A stretch of DNA of 64,000 bases from positions 705,276-769,275 of the forward strand of contig JALHQT010000002.1 of NCBI GenBank assembly GCA_022841825.1, in the 5' to 3' direction. Position 1 is the first letter of the stretch; every line of letters begins with the position of its first letter. This document shows, one piece after another, positions 1 through 9,255 of this stretch. Position numbers and translations under genes: made by a program. This stretch comes from Anaerolineae bacterium. GTDB lineage: Bacteria > Chloroflexota > Anaerolineae > Aggregatilineales > Phototrophicaceae. The notes beneath the pieces were generated by a model. That model had not been told where the DNA came from. It ran no database searches and saw only the letters and a program-made list of their open reading frames with translations.

Positions 1-1029
1 GCCATCGTCAGTTTGTATGATTACAGTGCTGTCGCTACCGACGAGGCGGAATATGTTGGTTTTGGCAATTACAGCCAACTTCTCAGTCTGGAAGTCCGTG
101 AACAGCCCGCACTCTTTGACGAGGCGACCGGCGAACGCATGTATCAGTGCGGGCGTCGTAAGCTGCCACAGAGTGAAGTCGCTGCTTATGAAGCTGAAGA
201 AGGGCGTCCGTGCGCGCTGGCGTTCGTCAGTCCGCGCGATATCCTCAGCGAAGGTTTTACCGACTGGGAGACATTCTCACTCTTTGGCAATCAGTATGTC
301 ATTGGGGCGCAGGATACGCGCTTCTGGACATCTCTCATCAACACGCTGGTCTTCGTCTTTTGGACGGTCATCGGCAAACTGATCTTCGGTTTACTAATGG
401 CGCTGATCCTGCGCAAGCAATCGACGGTGAATTACATCCTGCGCATGATCTTCTTTCTGCCTTCGGTCACTGCCAGCATCGCCATCACGGTCGTCTGGGG
501 CTGGATCTTTCGCGGTCAATCCTACGGTCTGGTCAATTATGCGCTTCTCCAGCTTGGTTGGATCGCCGAGCCGATCTCCTTCCTGAACGATGCAAGCTGG
601 ACGATGCCGATCCTGGTCATCATGGCGATCTGGGGTGGCATCGGTTACAACATGATTCTCTTCCTGGCGGGACTTCAGAACATCAACGCCGAACTCTACG
701 AGGTTGCCGCGATTGACGGCGCGGGTCCCTGGGCTAGGTTCAGCCGGATCACCTTCCCGCTGCTGCGCCCGACCACCATCTACGTGCTGATCACCAGCAT
801 CATCGGCGCGTTCCAGGTCTTCGAGGCGGTCTATATCCTGTTTGCCAGTTCCGAAGGCATGGGTGGCGTGCTCGACTCGGGTCTGACGATGGTGCCCTAC
901 CTGTATGATTCGGGCTTCCGCCTGTTCCAGATGGGTTATGCCTCGGCGATTGCCTGGATCCTTTTCTTCATCATCTTCATCTTCACGCTGATCAACCTGC
1001 GTGTTGGACGTGCGAACGAGGCTTACTAA
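1..1029 (+). CDS. Sugar ABC transporter permease, MalF/UgpA type (5' truncated by window edge)
   Basis: This is an inner-membrane permease subunit of a carbohydrate-uptake ABC transporter. The reading frame is open from base 1 with no convincing start, so the N-terminus lies outside the window. A large extracytoplasmic stretch (about residues 15-100) is followed by transmembrane segments. The cytoplasmic EAA loop reads ELYEVAAIDGAG followed by a conserved proline further on, the surface that docks the ATPase. The next permease starts two bases after the stop, so the two form a heterodimer pair. No ATPase or binding protein lies nearby downstream. The ATPases at 60.7-62.8 kb or genes upstream of the window could serve it. 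The adjacent hydrolases suggest an oligosaccharide substrate, which is inference. Confidence 0.9.
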   Translation, partial: AIVSLYDYSAVATDEAEYVGFGNYSQLLSLEVREQPALFDEATGERMYQCGRRKLPQSEVAAYEAEEGRPCALAFVSPRDILSEGFTDWETFSLFGNQYVIGAQDTRFWTSLINTLVFVFWTVIGKLIFGLLMALILRKQSTVNYILRMIFFLPSVTASIAITVVWGWIFRGQSYGLVNYALLQLGWIAEPISFLNDASWTMPILVIMAIWGGIGYNMILFLAGLQNINAELYEVAAIDGAGPWARFSRITFPLLRPTTIYVLITSIIGAFQVFEAVYILFASSEGMGGVLDSGLTMVPYLYDSGFRLFQMGYASAIAWILFFIIFIFTLINLRVGRANEAY

Positions 1030-1031
1030 TC

Positions 1032-1925
1032 ATGGAGCATCAGGATCGCGCAACAACCATTCTTCAGCGTTTCGGCATGACGATTGCCATCGTCCTGGCA
1101 CTGGCGACGCTCATTCCGTACTACTGGATGGTGCTGGGCGCATTTAAGACCGTTCCGGAACTCAACCGCATTCCGCCGACTTTCATCATCGAACAGCCGA
1201 CGCTCAACAGCTTCTACGACCCCGTTGGCAACCAACCCCCCGACCATACCGAGGGGCTGCTGCAGCTATACCCGAATACGCAAGGCGGCTTTCTGCGTTA
1301 TATGCTGAACAGCTTCCTGGTCTCCGGCGCGATCACGGTCGCCGGGTTGCTGCTGGCATCTCTGGCGGCGTTTGTGATCGCCAAGCACGATTTCCCGGGG
1401 CGGCAACCGATATTCCTGCTCATCCTGGCGTCGATGATGATCCCCTGGCAGGTGACGATCATCCCGAACTTTCTCAACGTGAGCAGCTTCGGCTGGGTCG
1501 ATACGTTCTGGGCGCTGCTCATCCCAGCGCTGCCCAAGGCATTTGCCCTGTTCTTCCTGCGTCAGTATATGCTGTCGCTGCCGGATGAGATGCTCGAGTC
1601 CGGGCGACTGGATGGGGCTGGCGAGTTCCGCATCTACTGGCAGCTTGTAATGCCGCTGATCGGTCCAGCGCTCGTTTCGATGAGTCTGTTCATCTGGCTC
1701 AACGAATGGAACAACCTCGTCTGGCCCCTGATCGTGGTGCGCTCCGAAGAGCTTCGCACACTTCCTTTGATTATGACGACAATGGTAGACCCGCTGTCTG
1801 GCGCGACGAAACAGGGCGTAGCCATGGTCGCGGCGCTGCTCACCAGCATCCCGACTCTCGTCCTTTTCATCCTGTTCCAGAAGCAGTTTGTCCAGGGTAT
1901 CGCAGTGACGAGTGTGAAGGGCTGA
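1032..1925 (+). CDS. Sugar ABC transporter permease, MalG/UgpE type
   Basis: The protein has 297 residues and is the second permease of the carbohydrate transporter begun by the preceding gene. It shows an N-terminal membrane helix (VLALATLIPYYWMVLGAF), about six transmembrane segments, and an EAA-like loop reading EMLESGRLDGAG, typical of MalG-like subunits. Length is slightly above the usual 270-280 because of a roughly 40-residue extracytoplasmic insert after helix 1. The start two bases after the previous stop and the immediate downstream secreted hydrolase place it in one operon. Substrate is not determined by the sequence. Mannan- or uronate-containing oligosaccharides are inferred from the neighbours. 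Confidence 0.92.
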   Translation: MEHQDRATTILQRFGMTIAIVLALATLIPYYWMVLGAFKTVPELNRIPPTFIIEQPTLNSFYDPVGNQPPDHTEGLLQLYPNTQGGFLRYMLNSFLVSGAITVAGLLLASLAAFVIAKHDFPGRQPIFLLILASMMIPWQVTIIPNFLNVSSFGWVDTFWALLIPALPKAFALFFLRQYMLSLPDEMLESGRLDGAGEFRIYWQLVMPLIGPALVSMSLFIWLNEWNNLVWPLIVVRSEELRTLPLIMTTMVDPLSGATKQGVAMVAALLTSIPTLVLFILFQKQFVQGIAVTSVKG

Positions 1926-1930
1926 CCGCC

Positions 1931-3736
1931 ATGCGTTTGCATTGGGCATTCCTTTTCATCATCGTCTTCTGCGTTTTCGACCTGTTGGGAGGATCACAGG
2001 CATTCGGGCAAGCTGACGACCGCCTGCGAGCGATTACACACATCGAAGCGCTGGATGGGGCTGTGGGCATCTACGAGAAGTTCGAGGCAGTCATCACGCT
2101 GGATGTCGACTTCGACAACCCGTATGATCCCGATGACATCCGCGTGGATGCCGAATTCAAAGCGCCAGACGGCACAACCAGAATCGTCCCCGCATTCTGG
2201 TATCGTGAGTACGCTCTCTATGGCAACGAGGCGAATCAACGCTTACAGCCTACGGACGATTGGTCGTGGCGCGTACGCTTCGCTCCGACCGAAGCGGGCG
2301 AGTGGGAGTACCGCGCCACCGCCAGCGCGGACGACGTGACGCTGACCGGCGAGTGGAGCACTTTCACCGCAATGGAGTCGGATAACCCCGGATTTGTGCG
2401 CATCGACTTGCGCAACCCCCGTTACTTCGCCTTCGATAATGGCTCACCTTACTTTCCAATCGGGCAAAATCTTGCCTGGGCACGCACAGGTCGCGTGCTG
2501 GCGGATTACCGCCTGTGGCTGGACAGGATGCATGAAGCGAATGCCAACTTCGTGCGCATCTGGATGGCTCCCTGGGGTTTCGCGCTGGAATGGTCTGATA
2601 CCGGGTTGGGGAACTACGACTTGCGCCAGCGCAACGCCCGCGAACTCGACGTGGTGATCGACATGCTGGCGGAGCGTGACATTTACGCCATGCTGACGCT
2701 CATCAATCACGGGCAGTTCTCCGAGACGATCAACGCTCAGTGGGAGGATAACCCGTATAACGCCGCCAACGGGGGTCCCGCCGCAACGCCCGCCGACTTC
2801 GCCACAAGCGCCGAGGCGCGTCGTCTTTGGCTCCAGCGGCTGCGTTATATCGCCGCGCGCTGGGGTTATTCGCCCAATATCATGACCTGGGAGTGGTGGA
2901 ACGAGGTCGAGTGGACAGCAATCTCGAACCCGGAAATACTCGCACCCTGGATCGCGGAGAGCGCCGACTACCTGCGCAGCATCGACCCCAATCAACGGCT
3001 GATTTCGCATTCCGGTACGCCTGTTGGCGTGGAAAGCGTCTGGGGGCAGCCTACGATGGATTACACCCAGGATCACCGCTACACCGATGGCGACATCTCC
3101 AACATCCGCCGTGGCTTTCGCAATGTCATCCCGGAGTGGTTGGACGCATATCCGGATAAGCCGTTCCTGATGGGCGAGTTTGGTACGCCGAGCATGTTCG
3201 ACGCGACTGGAATCCTCATTCACCAGGGCATCTGGGCAGCGCCGATGCTGGGTGCTGCCGGGACGGGCATGACGTGGTGGTGGGATACATTGATCCACCC
3301 CAACGATCTTTACTATCATTTCGCCAGTATCGCGGCGTTCTTCGAGGGTGAAGACCTGGGTGCGCGGGCGTGGCAAGCGACGAGCGGCAGCTTAAGCGAA
3401 GACGCAGATGCTGACCTTTACGGTTTGCAGGCGGACGATTATGCGCTACTTTGGATACTGGCGGATGATTACGAAGAGCGCTACTTCATGCGTCAGTATC
3501 AGCGCAACCTGCGCAATCGTGTCGAGAATCCGCTGGATGTCGCGTTTCCTGAGGTCAGCGGCGTGCAGGTGACGCTGACCGACCTGAATGCAGACGATTA
3601 CACGGTCGAAATCTGGGATGCGCAGACGGGCGAAATCCTGTCATCCGCCACCATGAGCGTGACCTCCGCGCCCTTGGTGATCGATCTGCCGACCTTCTCG
3701 CAGGACTTAGCGATCAAAGTAAAGCCTGCGGGCTGA
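1931..3736 (+). CDS. Secreted glycoside hydrolase with N-terminal DUF5060-like domain and TIM barrel
   Basis: The predicted product has 601 residues. The ATG at 1931 is chosen because it starts a classical signal peptide (hydrophobic FLFIIVFCVFDLL, ending near SQAFGQA). The in-frame sequence further upstream overlaps the permease. A beta-sandwich resembling DUF5060 (about residues 35-150) precedes a (beta/alpha)8 barrel of clan GH-A style. Likely acid/base Glu325 lies in WEWWNEVEW and likely nucleophile Glu416 in FLMGEFG. The C-terminal 90 residues form a small beta domain. Such proteins degrade plant or algal polysaccharides outside the membrane. The exact GH family and substrate are not certain, with mannan or mixed hemicellulose likely from context. 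Confidence 0.8.
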   Translation: MRLHWAFLFIIVFCVFDLLGGSQAFGQADDRLRAITHIEALDGAVGIYEKFEAVITLDVDFDNPYDPDDIRVDAEFKAPDGTTRIVPAFWYREYALYGNEANQRLQPTDDWSWRVRFAPTEAGEWEYRATASADDVTLTGEWSTFTAMESDNPGFVRIDLRNPRYFAFDNGSPYFPIGQNLAWARTGRVLADYRLWLDRMHEANANFVRIWMAPWGFALEWSDTGLGNYDLRQRNARELDVVIDMLAERDIYAMLTLINHGQFSETINAQWEDNPYNAANGGPAATPADFATSAEARRLWLQRLRYIAARWGYSPNIMTWEWWNEVEWTAISNPEILAPWIAESADYLRSIDPNQRLISHSGTPVGVESVWGQPTMDYTQDHRYTDGDISNIRRGFRNVIPEWLDAYPDKPFLMGEFGTPSMFDATGILIHQGIWAAPMLGAAGTGMTWWWDTLIHPNDLYYHFASIAAFFEGEDLGARAWQATSGSLSEDADADLYGLQADDYALLWILADDYEERYFMRQYQRNLRNRVENPLDVAFPEVSGVQVTLTDLNADDYTVEIWDAQTGEILSSATMSVTSAPLVIDLPTFSQDLAIKVKPAG

Positions 3737-3744
3737 GGAAAAAC

Positions 3745-3831
3745 ATGGCAGATTACAACATACGGGATTTCGGCGCACTGGGCGACGGAATAACGCTCGA
3801 CACTGCCGCGATTCAAAGGGAACAATCATGA
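3745..3831 (+). pseudogene. 28-codon stub of a GH28/pectate-lyase-type beta-helix protein
   Basis: A short reading frame with its own AGGA ribosome site begins at 3745. It carries the hallmark N-terminal motif of pectate-lyase-3/GH28 proteins (NIRDFGALGDG, then DTAAIQ). In those families this motif opens a protein of 400 or more residues. Here the sequence breaks after AIQ, gives three unrelated residues, and stops at a TGA overlapping the ATG of the beta-mannosidase (ATGA, 3828-3831). The simplest reading is a deletion scar of a polygalacturonase gene. Alternatively the stub survives because its translation couples into the next gene. The motif match is direct observation; the history is inference. 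Confidence 0.72.
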
Positions 3832-6299
3832 AAAAGCATTCGCTCAACGGTGAGTGGACGCTCTACAAACAGGGCGATCCAACCCCCATTCCTGCGCATG
3901 TCCCCGGTTGCGTCCATACCGATCTGCTGACTCACGGACTGCTGCCCGATCCCTTCTACCGCGATAATGAACTTCAGCAGATGTGGATTGGCGAAACGGA
4001 CTGGCGCTACGTTCGCGCGTTCGATGTGCAGCCGGAACTACTGGCAGAGGGCTGTCTGATGCTGCGCTGTCATGGGTTGGATACCCTCGCCACGCTGCGC
4101 CTGAACGGTGTCGAGATCGGGCGCGCTGACAACATGCACCGCATCTGGGAATTCGACGTTACAGCCCATACCCGCCTGGGAACAAACACGCTGGAGATAG
4201 ATTTCGCCGCGCCGATGCCCTTTGTGCGCCGGATGGACGCTGAACGTGGAGTGATGGCAGGCTGGGTCGAGCCGATGCGTATCAACAGCGGTGCCTGGTT
4301 ACGCAAGGAGCCATGCAACTTTGGCTGGGACTGGGGACCCAAAATGGTCACCAGCGGCATCTGGCGTGACATCGAACTGGTCGCCTTCAGCAGCGCGCGT
4401 ATCGCCGATGTCCTGATCCTTCAGAATCACACGTCCGAGCAGGTAGATCTAACGATTCACCTGATGGTCGAACAAGAGACACAGAATGCGCTGCAAGCGC
4501 GAGTCGACGTCTCGTACGATGGCGCGGTTGTGGCGCAGAGCGAAACGGCGCTGGCGAACGGCACCACCCTCACCACGCTGACGATCCATAACCCTCACCT
4601 GTGGTTCCCCAATGACCTGGGCGAGCAGCCCTTATATTGGGTCTCTGTGACGCTGCTGAACGACGCGGGTCAAGCGCTTGATCGGGTGGAAAAGCGCATT
4701 GGCTTGCGCACGCTGCGCCTGGAGCGCCAACCTGACGAGTGGGGCGAGTCGTTCCACTTCTCGTGCAATGGCGTGCCGTTTTTCGCCAAAGGTGCCAACT
4801 GGATCCCCGCCAGTCCGTACCCCGGCGCGGTCACCCGCGCAGAGTACGAACGTCTCATCCAGGCTGCCGCCGATGCACACATGAATATGCTGCGCGCCTG
4901 GGGTGGTGGCATCTACGAGAATGATGACTTCTACGATCTCTGCGACGAGTATGGCATCGCCGTCTGGCAGGACTTCATGTTCGCCTGCGGCACCTATCCC
5001 AGCCGTGAGGCCGAGTTTATGGCGAACGTGGCAGAAGAGGCACGCGATACGGTGCGCCGCCTGCGTCATCATGCCTGCATGGCGCTCTGGTGTGGAAACA
5101 ACGAAATCGAGCAGGGACTTCCGCACAGCCCCGGTTGGCTGGAGTCGATGAGCTGGGAAGATTACAGCCGCCTGTTCGATGACCTGCTGCCCTCGATTGT
5201 GAGCACACTGGCGCCGCAGACCGATTACTGGCCCGGCAGTCCGCACAATCCCTGTGGCGATCGCACGGACTATAACAGCCAGAACTGCGGCGACTCGCAT
5301 CTGTGGGGCGTCTGGCACGGCAAAGAGCCGTTCGAGTGGTATCGAACGCGCCTCGATCGCTTCTGCAGCGAATTCGGCTTTCAGTCGTTCCCGGAACCTC
5401 AGACGGTCTACGAATTCACCGAGCCTGATGACCGCAGTATCACCAGCTACGTGATGGAACATCATCAGCGCAGCGGTATTGGCAACAGCGTCATCATTCA
5501 TTACCTGCTCGATTGGTTCCGCCTGCCCACGTCGTTCGAGGCGACGCTCTGGCTCAGCCAGATCCTCCAGGCGATGGCGATGAAGTATGCCATCGAACAC
5601 TGGCGGCGACATGTGCCGCGCTCGATGGGCGCGCTTTATTGGCAGTTGAATGACATGTGGCCCGCGCCGAGCTGGGCGTCGCTGGATTGGAAAGGCAACT
5701 GGAAGGCGCTGCATCACATGGCGCGCCGCTTTTTCGCGCCGCTCATGCTCTCGTGCCTGGAAGACAGTGAACGCAGCACAGTGCAGATTCACATCAGCAA
5801 TGATCACGGTACGACGCAGTCCGGCGTCATCACCTACGCGGTCACCGATGTGCGTGGTAAGGTGCTCGCCAGTGGCGCGGTCGATGCGGTTGTCGCGGCG
5901 CGTACCTCGTCGTGTGTGTACGAAATCGACGCCAGCGCCGTTGTCGCGGCGAACAGCCGCCGCGATGTCCTGGTCTGGGCGCAGATGCGGATCGGCGATG
6001 AGGTGATTTCGGAGGATCTGGCACTCTTCAGCCGTCCAAAGCACCTGGCGCTCTCCATGCCGGAGATTACGCTGACGCCAAACGAGCGCACACCCGACGG
6101 TTGGTCGGTGACGCTGGAAAGTCGCAGCGTCGCGCTGTACGTCTGGCTGGAACTTCCCGGTGCAGCTTTCTCGGACAACTTCTTTCATCTGCGTCCCGGC
6201 ATACCCAAGCAGGTGCTGGTGGACGCGGGGAACATCGCGGCACTGCGCGTGCAGTCGCTCTTTGATACCTACCAGCCAGCCTCCGGAGAGCCGACATGA
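3828..6299 (+). CDS. Beta-mannosidase, glycoside hydrolase family 2
   Basis: The protein has 823 residues, full length for GH2 beta-mannosidases, which remove terminal beta-mannosyl residues from manno-oligosaccharides. There is no signal peptide, so it probably acts in the cytoplasm on imported sugars. Order: sugar-binding jelly roll (about 1-200, opening with SLNGEWTLY), immunoglobulin-like domain, and TIM barrel (about 300-600). Acid/base Glu426 is in CGNNEIEQG and nucleophile Glu515 in CSEFGFQSFP. WYWQLNDMWP-like text (ALYWQLNDMWPAPSW) is typical of the family. It starts inside the ATGA of the preceding stub and ends with another ATGA into a second stub, so translation of the whole stretch appears coupled. 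Confidence 0.95.
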   Translation: MKKHSLNGEWTLYKQGDPTPIPAHVPGCVHTDLLTHGLLPDPFYRDNELQQMWIGETDWRYVRAFDVQPELLAEGCLMLRCHGLDTLATLRLNGVEIGRADNMHRIWEFDVTAHTRLGTNTLEIDFAAPMPFVRRMDAERGVMAGWVEPMRINSGAWLRKEPCNFGWDWGPKMVTSGIWRDIELVAFSSARIADVLILQNHTSEQVDLTIHLMVEQETQNALQARVDVSYDGAVVAQSETALANGTTLTTLTIHNPHLWFPNDLGEQPLYWVSVTLLNDAGQALDRVEKRIGLRTLRLERQPDEWGESFHFSCNGVPFFAKGANWIPASPYPGAVTRAEYERLIQAAADAHMNMLRAWGGGIYENDDFYDLCDEYGIAVWQDFMFACGTYPSREAEFMANVAEEARDTVRRLRHHACMALWCGNNEIEQGLPHSPGWLESMSWEDYSRLFDDLLPSIVSTLAPQTDYWPGSPHNPCGDRTDYNSQNCGDSHLWGVWHGKEPFEWYRTRLDRFCSEFGFQSFPEPQTVYEFTEPDDRSITSYVMEHHQRSGIGNSVIIHYLLDWFRLPTSFEATLWLSQILQAMAMKYAIEHWRRHVPRSMGALYWQLNDMWPAPSWASLDWKGNWKALHHMARRFFAPLMLSCLEDSERSTVQIHISNDHGTTQSGVITYAVTDVRGKVLASGAVDAVVAARTSSCVYEIDASAVVAANSRRDVLVWAQMRIGDEVISEDLALFSRPKHLALSMPEITLTPNERTPDGWSVTLESRSVALYVWLELPGAAFSDNFFHLRPGIPKQVLVDAGNIAALRVQSLFDTYQPASGEPT

Positions 6300-6409
6300 C
6301 CAAGTGCGGCTTCAACGTGCTGTGGATCTTTTCGCATGACGGCGATCCAGCCGCCGCGCCTGACGAGCGCGCGCTCACACGTTGCAGGATGACGCCATGC
6401 GAGTGCTGA
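6296..6409 (+). pseudogene. 37-codon stub, apparently the N-terminus of a lost (GH5-like?) gene
   Basis: This short frame begins in the ATGA at the end of the mannosidase gene. Its first 27 or so residues (GFNVLWIFSHD, then DERAL) resemble the opening of cytoplasmic GH5-like hydrolases, where a glycine-phenylalanine-asparagine strand begins the barrel. The rest (TRCRMTPCEC) looks like out-of-frame readthrough of the next gene's start region. It overlaps the true start of the epimerase gene at 6397. Like the stub at 3745 it appears to be a deletion remnant cut about 27 codons in, or a coupling peptide. The family assignment is tentative. Confidence 0.45.
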
Positions 6410-7434
6410 TTACAGGCGGGAATGGGCTGATCGGGCAGGTGGTCGCGCAGCATTTACTCCAGCGCGGTTTTGAGGTGCATCTGACCGATCTCACCGATGA
6501 GACGCAGGTCCCTCACACGACCTACGCGCGCTGCGATGTCACACGGTATGACGAGGTAGTGGAGCAGGCGCGCGGTTGTGATGCAGTGGTTCACATGGCA
6601 GCGCTGCGGGGTCCGATGCATGACATCGGTCCAATCGTCTACCACATCAATACCGTCGGGACGTTCAACGTCTTCGAAGCGGCGGCGCAGGTGGGCATCA
6701 GGCGCGTCGTGCAGGCGAGTTCCATCAACGCCATCGGCTGCGCCTGGAATTCGCTCGATTTCGTCCCTGCGTATTTTCCCATCGACGAAGATCATCCGTC
6801 TTCGACCAGCGACCCCTACTCGCTCTCAAAGCATCACTCGGAAAGCATCGCAGATTACTACTGGCGACGCGCCCGCATCACCAGTATCGCGCTGCGGCTG
6901 CCGGGCGTCTACCTGGGGGAAGCGCATAAGACGGAGGAGCTGAAGCACTGGCGCACTGCCATGTGCCGCTTTCTCGATGACTTCCGTGCCTTACCGCAGG
7001 ATGAGCAACATCACGCACTTGGGGCGGTGCGCGCGCGCACGCTGAAACTACGGGCGGCGAAAGGCTTGGAGTACCCCGCTACAAGCTGGCCCGTCAGCGC
7101 CAGCCTGGATCGGGAGGAACTCCTCTGGCGCGCTTACATGATCGATCGCTTCAATCTGTGGGCGTCGGTCGATGTGCGCGATGCCGCGCGCGCGGTCGAA
7201 CAGGCGCTGATGGCGGATTACGAGGGCAGCCACGCGCTGTTCATCAACGAGGCGCTCAATTCCCTCAACTATGATGCCGAAGCACTGGTACGCCTCTTTT
7301 TCCCAGACATCACCCAGCGTAGACGTCCGTTTGTCGGCGGCGAGTCGCTGGTAAGCATCGAGCGGGCGCGGGCGTTGATTGGTTTTGACCCGTTATATTC
7401 ATTACATGGAGCTGAAGATGCTGCGAATCGCTGA
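6397..7434 (+). CDS. NAD-dependent epimerase/dehydratase, possible uronate dehydrogenase
   Basis: The protein has 345 residues and is an extended short-chain dehydrogenase. The ATG at 6397 is preferred over an upstream TTG because it begins directly with the strand MRVLITGGNGLIG carrying the NAD-binding GxxGxxG. The catalytic tyrosine-lysine pair is in YSLSKHHSE. In this setting (mannonate dehydratase next, SMP-30 lactonase nearby) oxidation of glucuronate or galacturonate to the aldarolactone is plausible. It is longer than typical uronate dehydrogenase (about 265-275 residues), with extra sequence around residues 175-230, so another sugar-modifying role is possible. The 3' end overlaps the next gene by 17 bases. 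Confidence 0.75.
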   Translation: MRVLITGGNGLIGQVVAQHLLQRGFEVHLTDLTDETQVPHTTYARCDVTRYDEVVEQARGCDAVVHMAALRGPMHDIGPIVYHINTVGTFNVFEAAAQVGIRRVVQASSINAIGCAWNSLDFVPAYFPIDEDHPSSTSDPYSLSKHHSESIADYYWRRARITSIALRLPGVYLGEAHKTEELKHWRTAMCRFLDDFRALPQDEQHHALGAVRARTLKLRAAKGLEYPATSWPVSASLDREELLWRAYMIDRFNLWASVDVRDAARAVEQALMADYEGSHALFINEALNSLNYDAEALVRLFFPDITQRRRPFVGGESLVSIERARALIGFDPLYSLHGAEDAANR

Positions 7435-8398
7435 AGTCCTCCCGCCGCAGCCCAGTAACCTCTGGAAGCTCACGCAGCAGTGCGGCGTGAAGTACGTGGT
7501 CGGGACGTTTGATTGGAGCCGGGGGCTGGATGTGCCGAAGGACGAACTCCCCTGGAGTTACATGTCGCTGGTACGTCTCAAATCTGCATACGAGGACGCG
7601 GGCTTTACGCTGGAAGTGATCGAGAATCGCCCTCCGCTGGATAAGGCGAAGTTGGGGCTGCCCGGTCGCGACGCGCAGATCGACGCCGCTTGTGATCTGA
7701 TCACCAACATGGGCAAACTGGGGATTCCTGTCTGGTGCTACGAATGGATGCCGGTTATGAACTGGATGCGCACCTCGACCACCATCCCCAGCCGGGGTGG
7801 CGCGCTCGTGACCGGATACGACCATTCGCTTATGCGTGAAGCACCGCTGACAGAGTACGGTGAGGTGAGCGAAGAGACGCTCTGGGACAACCTCAAGTAC
7901 TTCCTGGATCGCGTTGTGCCAGTGGCAGAAGCGGCAGGTGTAAAGCTGGCGATGCACCCTGACGACCCACCCCTGTCGCCGATTCGTGGGCTGGGACGAA
8001 TTATGCGCAGCGTGGAGAATTTCCAGCGTTTGCTCGATCTCGTACCAAGCTCGGTCAACGGGATCACGCTCTGTCAGGGTAACTTTGCGCTGATGACCAA
8101 CGATCTACCCGCCGCGATCCGGCACTTTGGGCGTCAGCATAAGATCTTCTTTGTCCACATGCGCGATGTGCGCGGGACGCCGGAACACTTTGTCGAGACC
8201 TTCCACGATGACGGACAGACGGACATGCTCGCCTGTATGCGGGCATACTATGAAGTGGACTTTGATGGGCTGTGTCGCCCGGATCATGTGCCTACGATGA
8301 TCGGTGACAGCAATGAACAGGCGGGCTATTCGCAGATCGGGCGGTTGTTTGCGATCGGCTATCTCAAGGGGCTGCACCAAGCCGTCTACAACGCTTGA
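7418..8398 (+). CDS. uxuA: Mannonate dehydratase (UxuA family)
   Basis: The protein has 326 residues and a TIM-barrel fold. UxuA converts D-mannonate to 2-keto-3-deoxygluconate in hexuronate breakdown. Family signals include the start LRIAEVLPP, GLPGRDAQI, VKLAMHPDDPP, a metal-site cysteine in GITLCQGNF, and the metal-binding HMRDVRGTPEHFVETFHDDGQ stretch (split between strands). The E. coli enzyme is longer (about 390), but many bacterial homologues have this length. The ATG at 7418 is chosen because GGAG at 7408 lies at proper spacing. An in-frame ATG at 7406 has no ribosome site. It overlaps the epimerase gene, consistent with coupled translation in one sugar-acid operon. Confidence 0.9.
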   Translation: MLRIAEVLPPQPSNLWKLTQQCGVKYVVGTFDWSRGLDVPKDELPWSYMSLVRLKSAYEDAGFTLEVIENRPPLDKAKLGLPGRDAQIDAACDLITNMGKLGIPVWCYEWMPVMNWMRTSTTIPSRGGALVTGYDHSLMREAPLTEYGEVSEETLWDNLKYFLDRVVPVAEAAGVKLAMHPDDPPLSPIRGLGRIMRSVENFQRLLDLVPSSVNGITLCQGNFALMTNDLPAAIRHFGRQHKIFFVHMRDVRGTPEHFVETFHDDGQTDMLACMRAYYEVDFDGLCRPDHVPTMIGDSNEQAGYSQIGRLFAIGYLKGLHQAVYNA

Positions 8399-8441
8399 TC
8401 GCTTTTCTGACAGAACCATCTATTTGGGGGGATCTTACAAC

Positions 8442-9251
8442 ATGAACATACTGACGCCGCGCGAGACGATCATCGAGATGACCCGGCTCAATCCCTTTGA
8501 TCGCTTTGACGACGGTCGCCCACACGTGCCGGATGCACTGCTTCAGCGGCTGGAGCATGCGACGACCGAGCAGGCATGGGGGGTGCTGCGCAATCACGGC
8601 TACGACTTCCAGTTTGAGGGCAACTGGTTCCAGACGCATCCTGAGAAGATCCTTGTCGGGCGTGCCGTAACTGCCATGATGCTGCCCTACCGCCCAGACT
8701 TTCACACGCTCGTGCAGGAGACCGGGGTCGCTGAGGGGCGGATTGGCGGTCAGAACTCCTGGGTCATCGACACCCTGATCGAGGGCGATGTGCTGGTCGT
8801 CGATTTGTTCGGCAAGATCAAGAATGGAACCTTCGTCGGCGATAACCTTTCGACTTCCATCCAGGCGCGCACCAAACGTGGCGCGGTACTGGACTGTGGT
8901 GTGCGCGATTTCCAGGGCATCCGCCAGCTCAACGAGGTGGCGTTCTTCTGTCGTGGGGTGGACCCGACCGCCATCGCTGATGTGACGCTGGCGGGGGTGA
9001 ACATGCCGATCCGTATCGGCGCGGCAACCGTACTGCCGGGCGATATCGTGCTGGGGACGCCGACGGGCGTCATCTTCATCCCTGCGCATCTGGCGCACGA
9101 AGTGGCGGAGACCGCCGATGACATCCGCTCGCGCGATGAGTTCGGCAAGTACTGCTTGAGTATCGGCAAATACACGCCTGGCGAGATCGATGTGCCGAAC
9201 TGGCCCACGAACATCGAGGCGGATTATCAGGCATGGCTCGCGCGTAAATAG
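8442..9251 (+). CDS. RraA-family protein (dimethylmenaquinone methyltransferase-like fold)
   Basis: The protein has 269 residues, starting at ATG 8442 behind a G-rich ribosome site at 8426-8431. The conserved RraA/HMG-aldolase signature is present: GDNLSTSIQARTKRGA, then LDCGVRD, the divalent-metal and substrate site in the aldolase members of the family. It carries an N-terminal extension of about 70 residues over plain RraA. Within a uronate/aldonate operon, members often act as 4-hydroxy-2-oxoacid aldolases or sugar-acid lyases rather than as regulators of RNase E. That role is inferred. It converges with the SMP-30 gene with only four bases between the stops. Confidence 0.8.
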   Translation: MNILTPRETIIEMTRLNPFDRFDDGRPHVPDALLQRLEHATTEQAWGVLRNHGYDFQFEGNWFQTHPEKILVGRAVTAMMLPYRPDFHTLVQETGVAEGRIGGQNSWVIDTLIEGDVLVVDLFGKIKNGTFVGDNLSTSIQARTKRGAVLDCGVRDFQGIRQLNEVAFFCRGVDPTAIADVTLAGVNMPIRIGAATVLPGDIVLGTPTGVIFIPAHLAHEVAETADDIRSRDEFGKYCLSIGKYTPGEIDVPNWPTNIEADYQAWLARK

Positions 9252-9255
9252 CGCT

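Noticed and set aside
4632-6188. Long reverse-strand open frame opposite the beta-mannosidase gene.
   Set aside because: Its translation is arginine/histidine-rich without motifs, while the forward frame has full GH2 signatures. It is a GC-rich antisense shadow.
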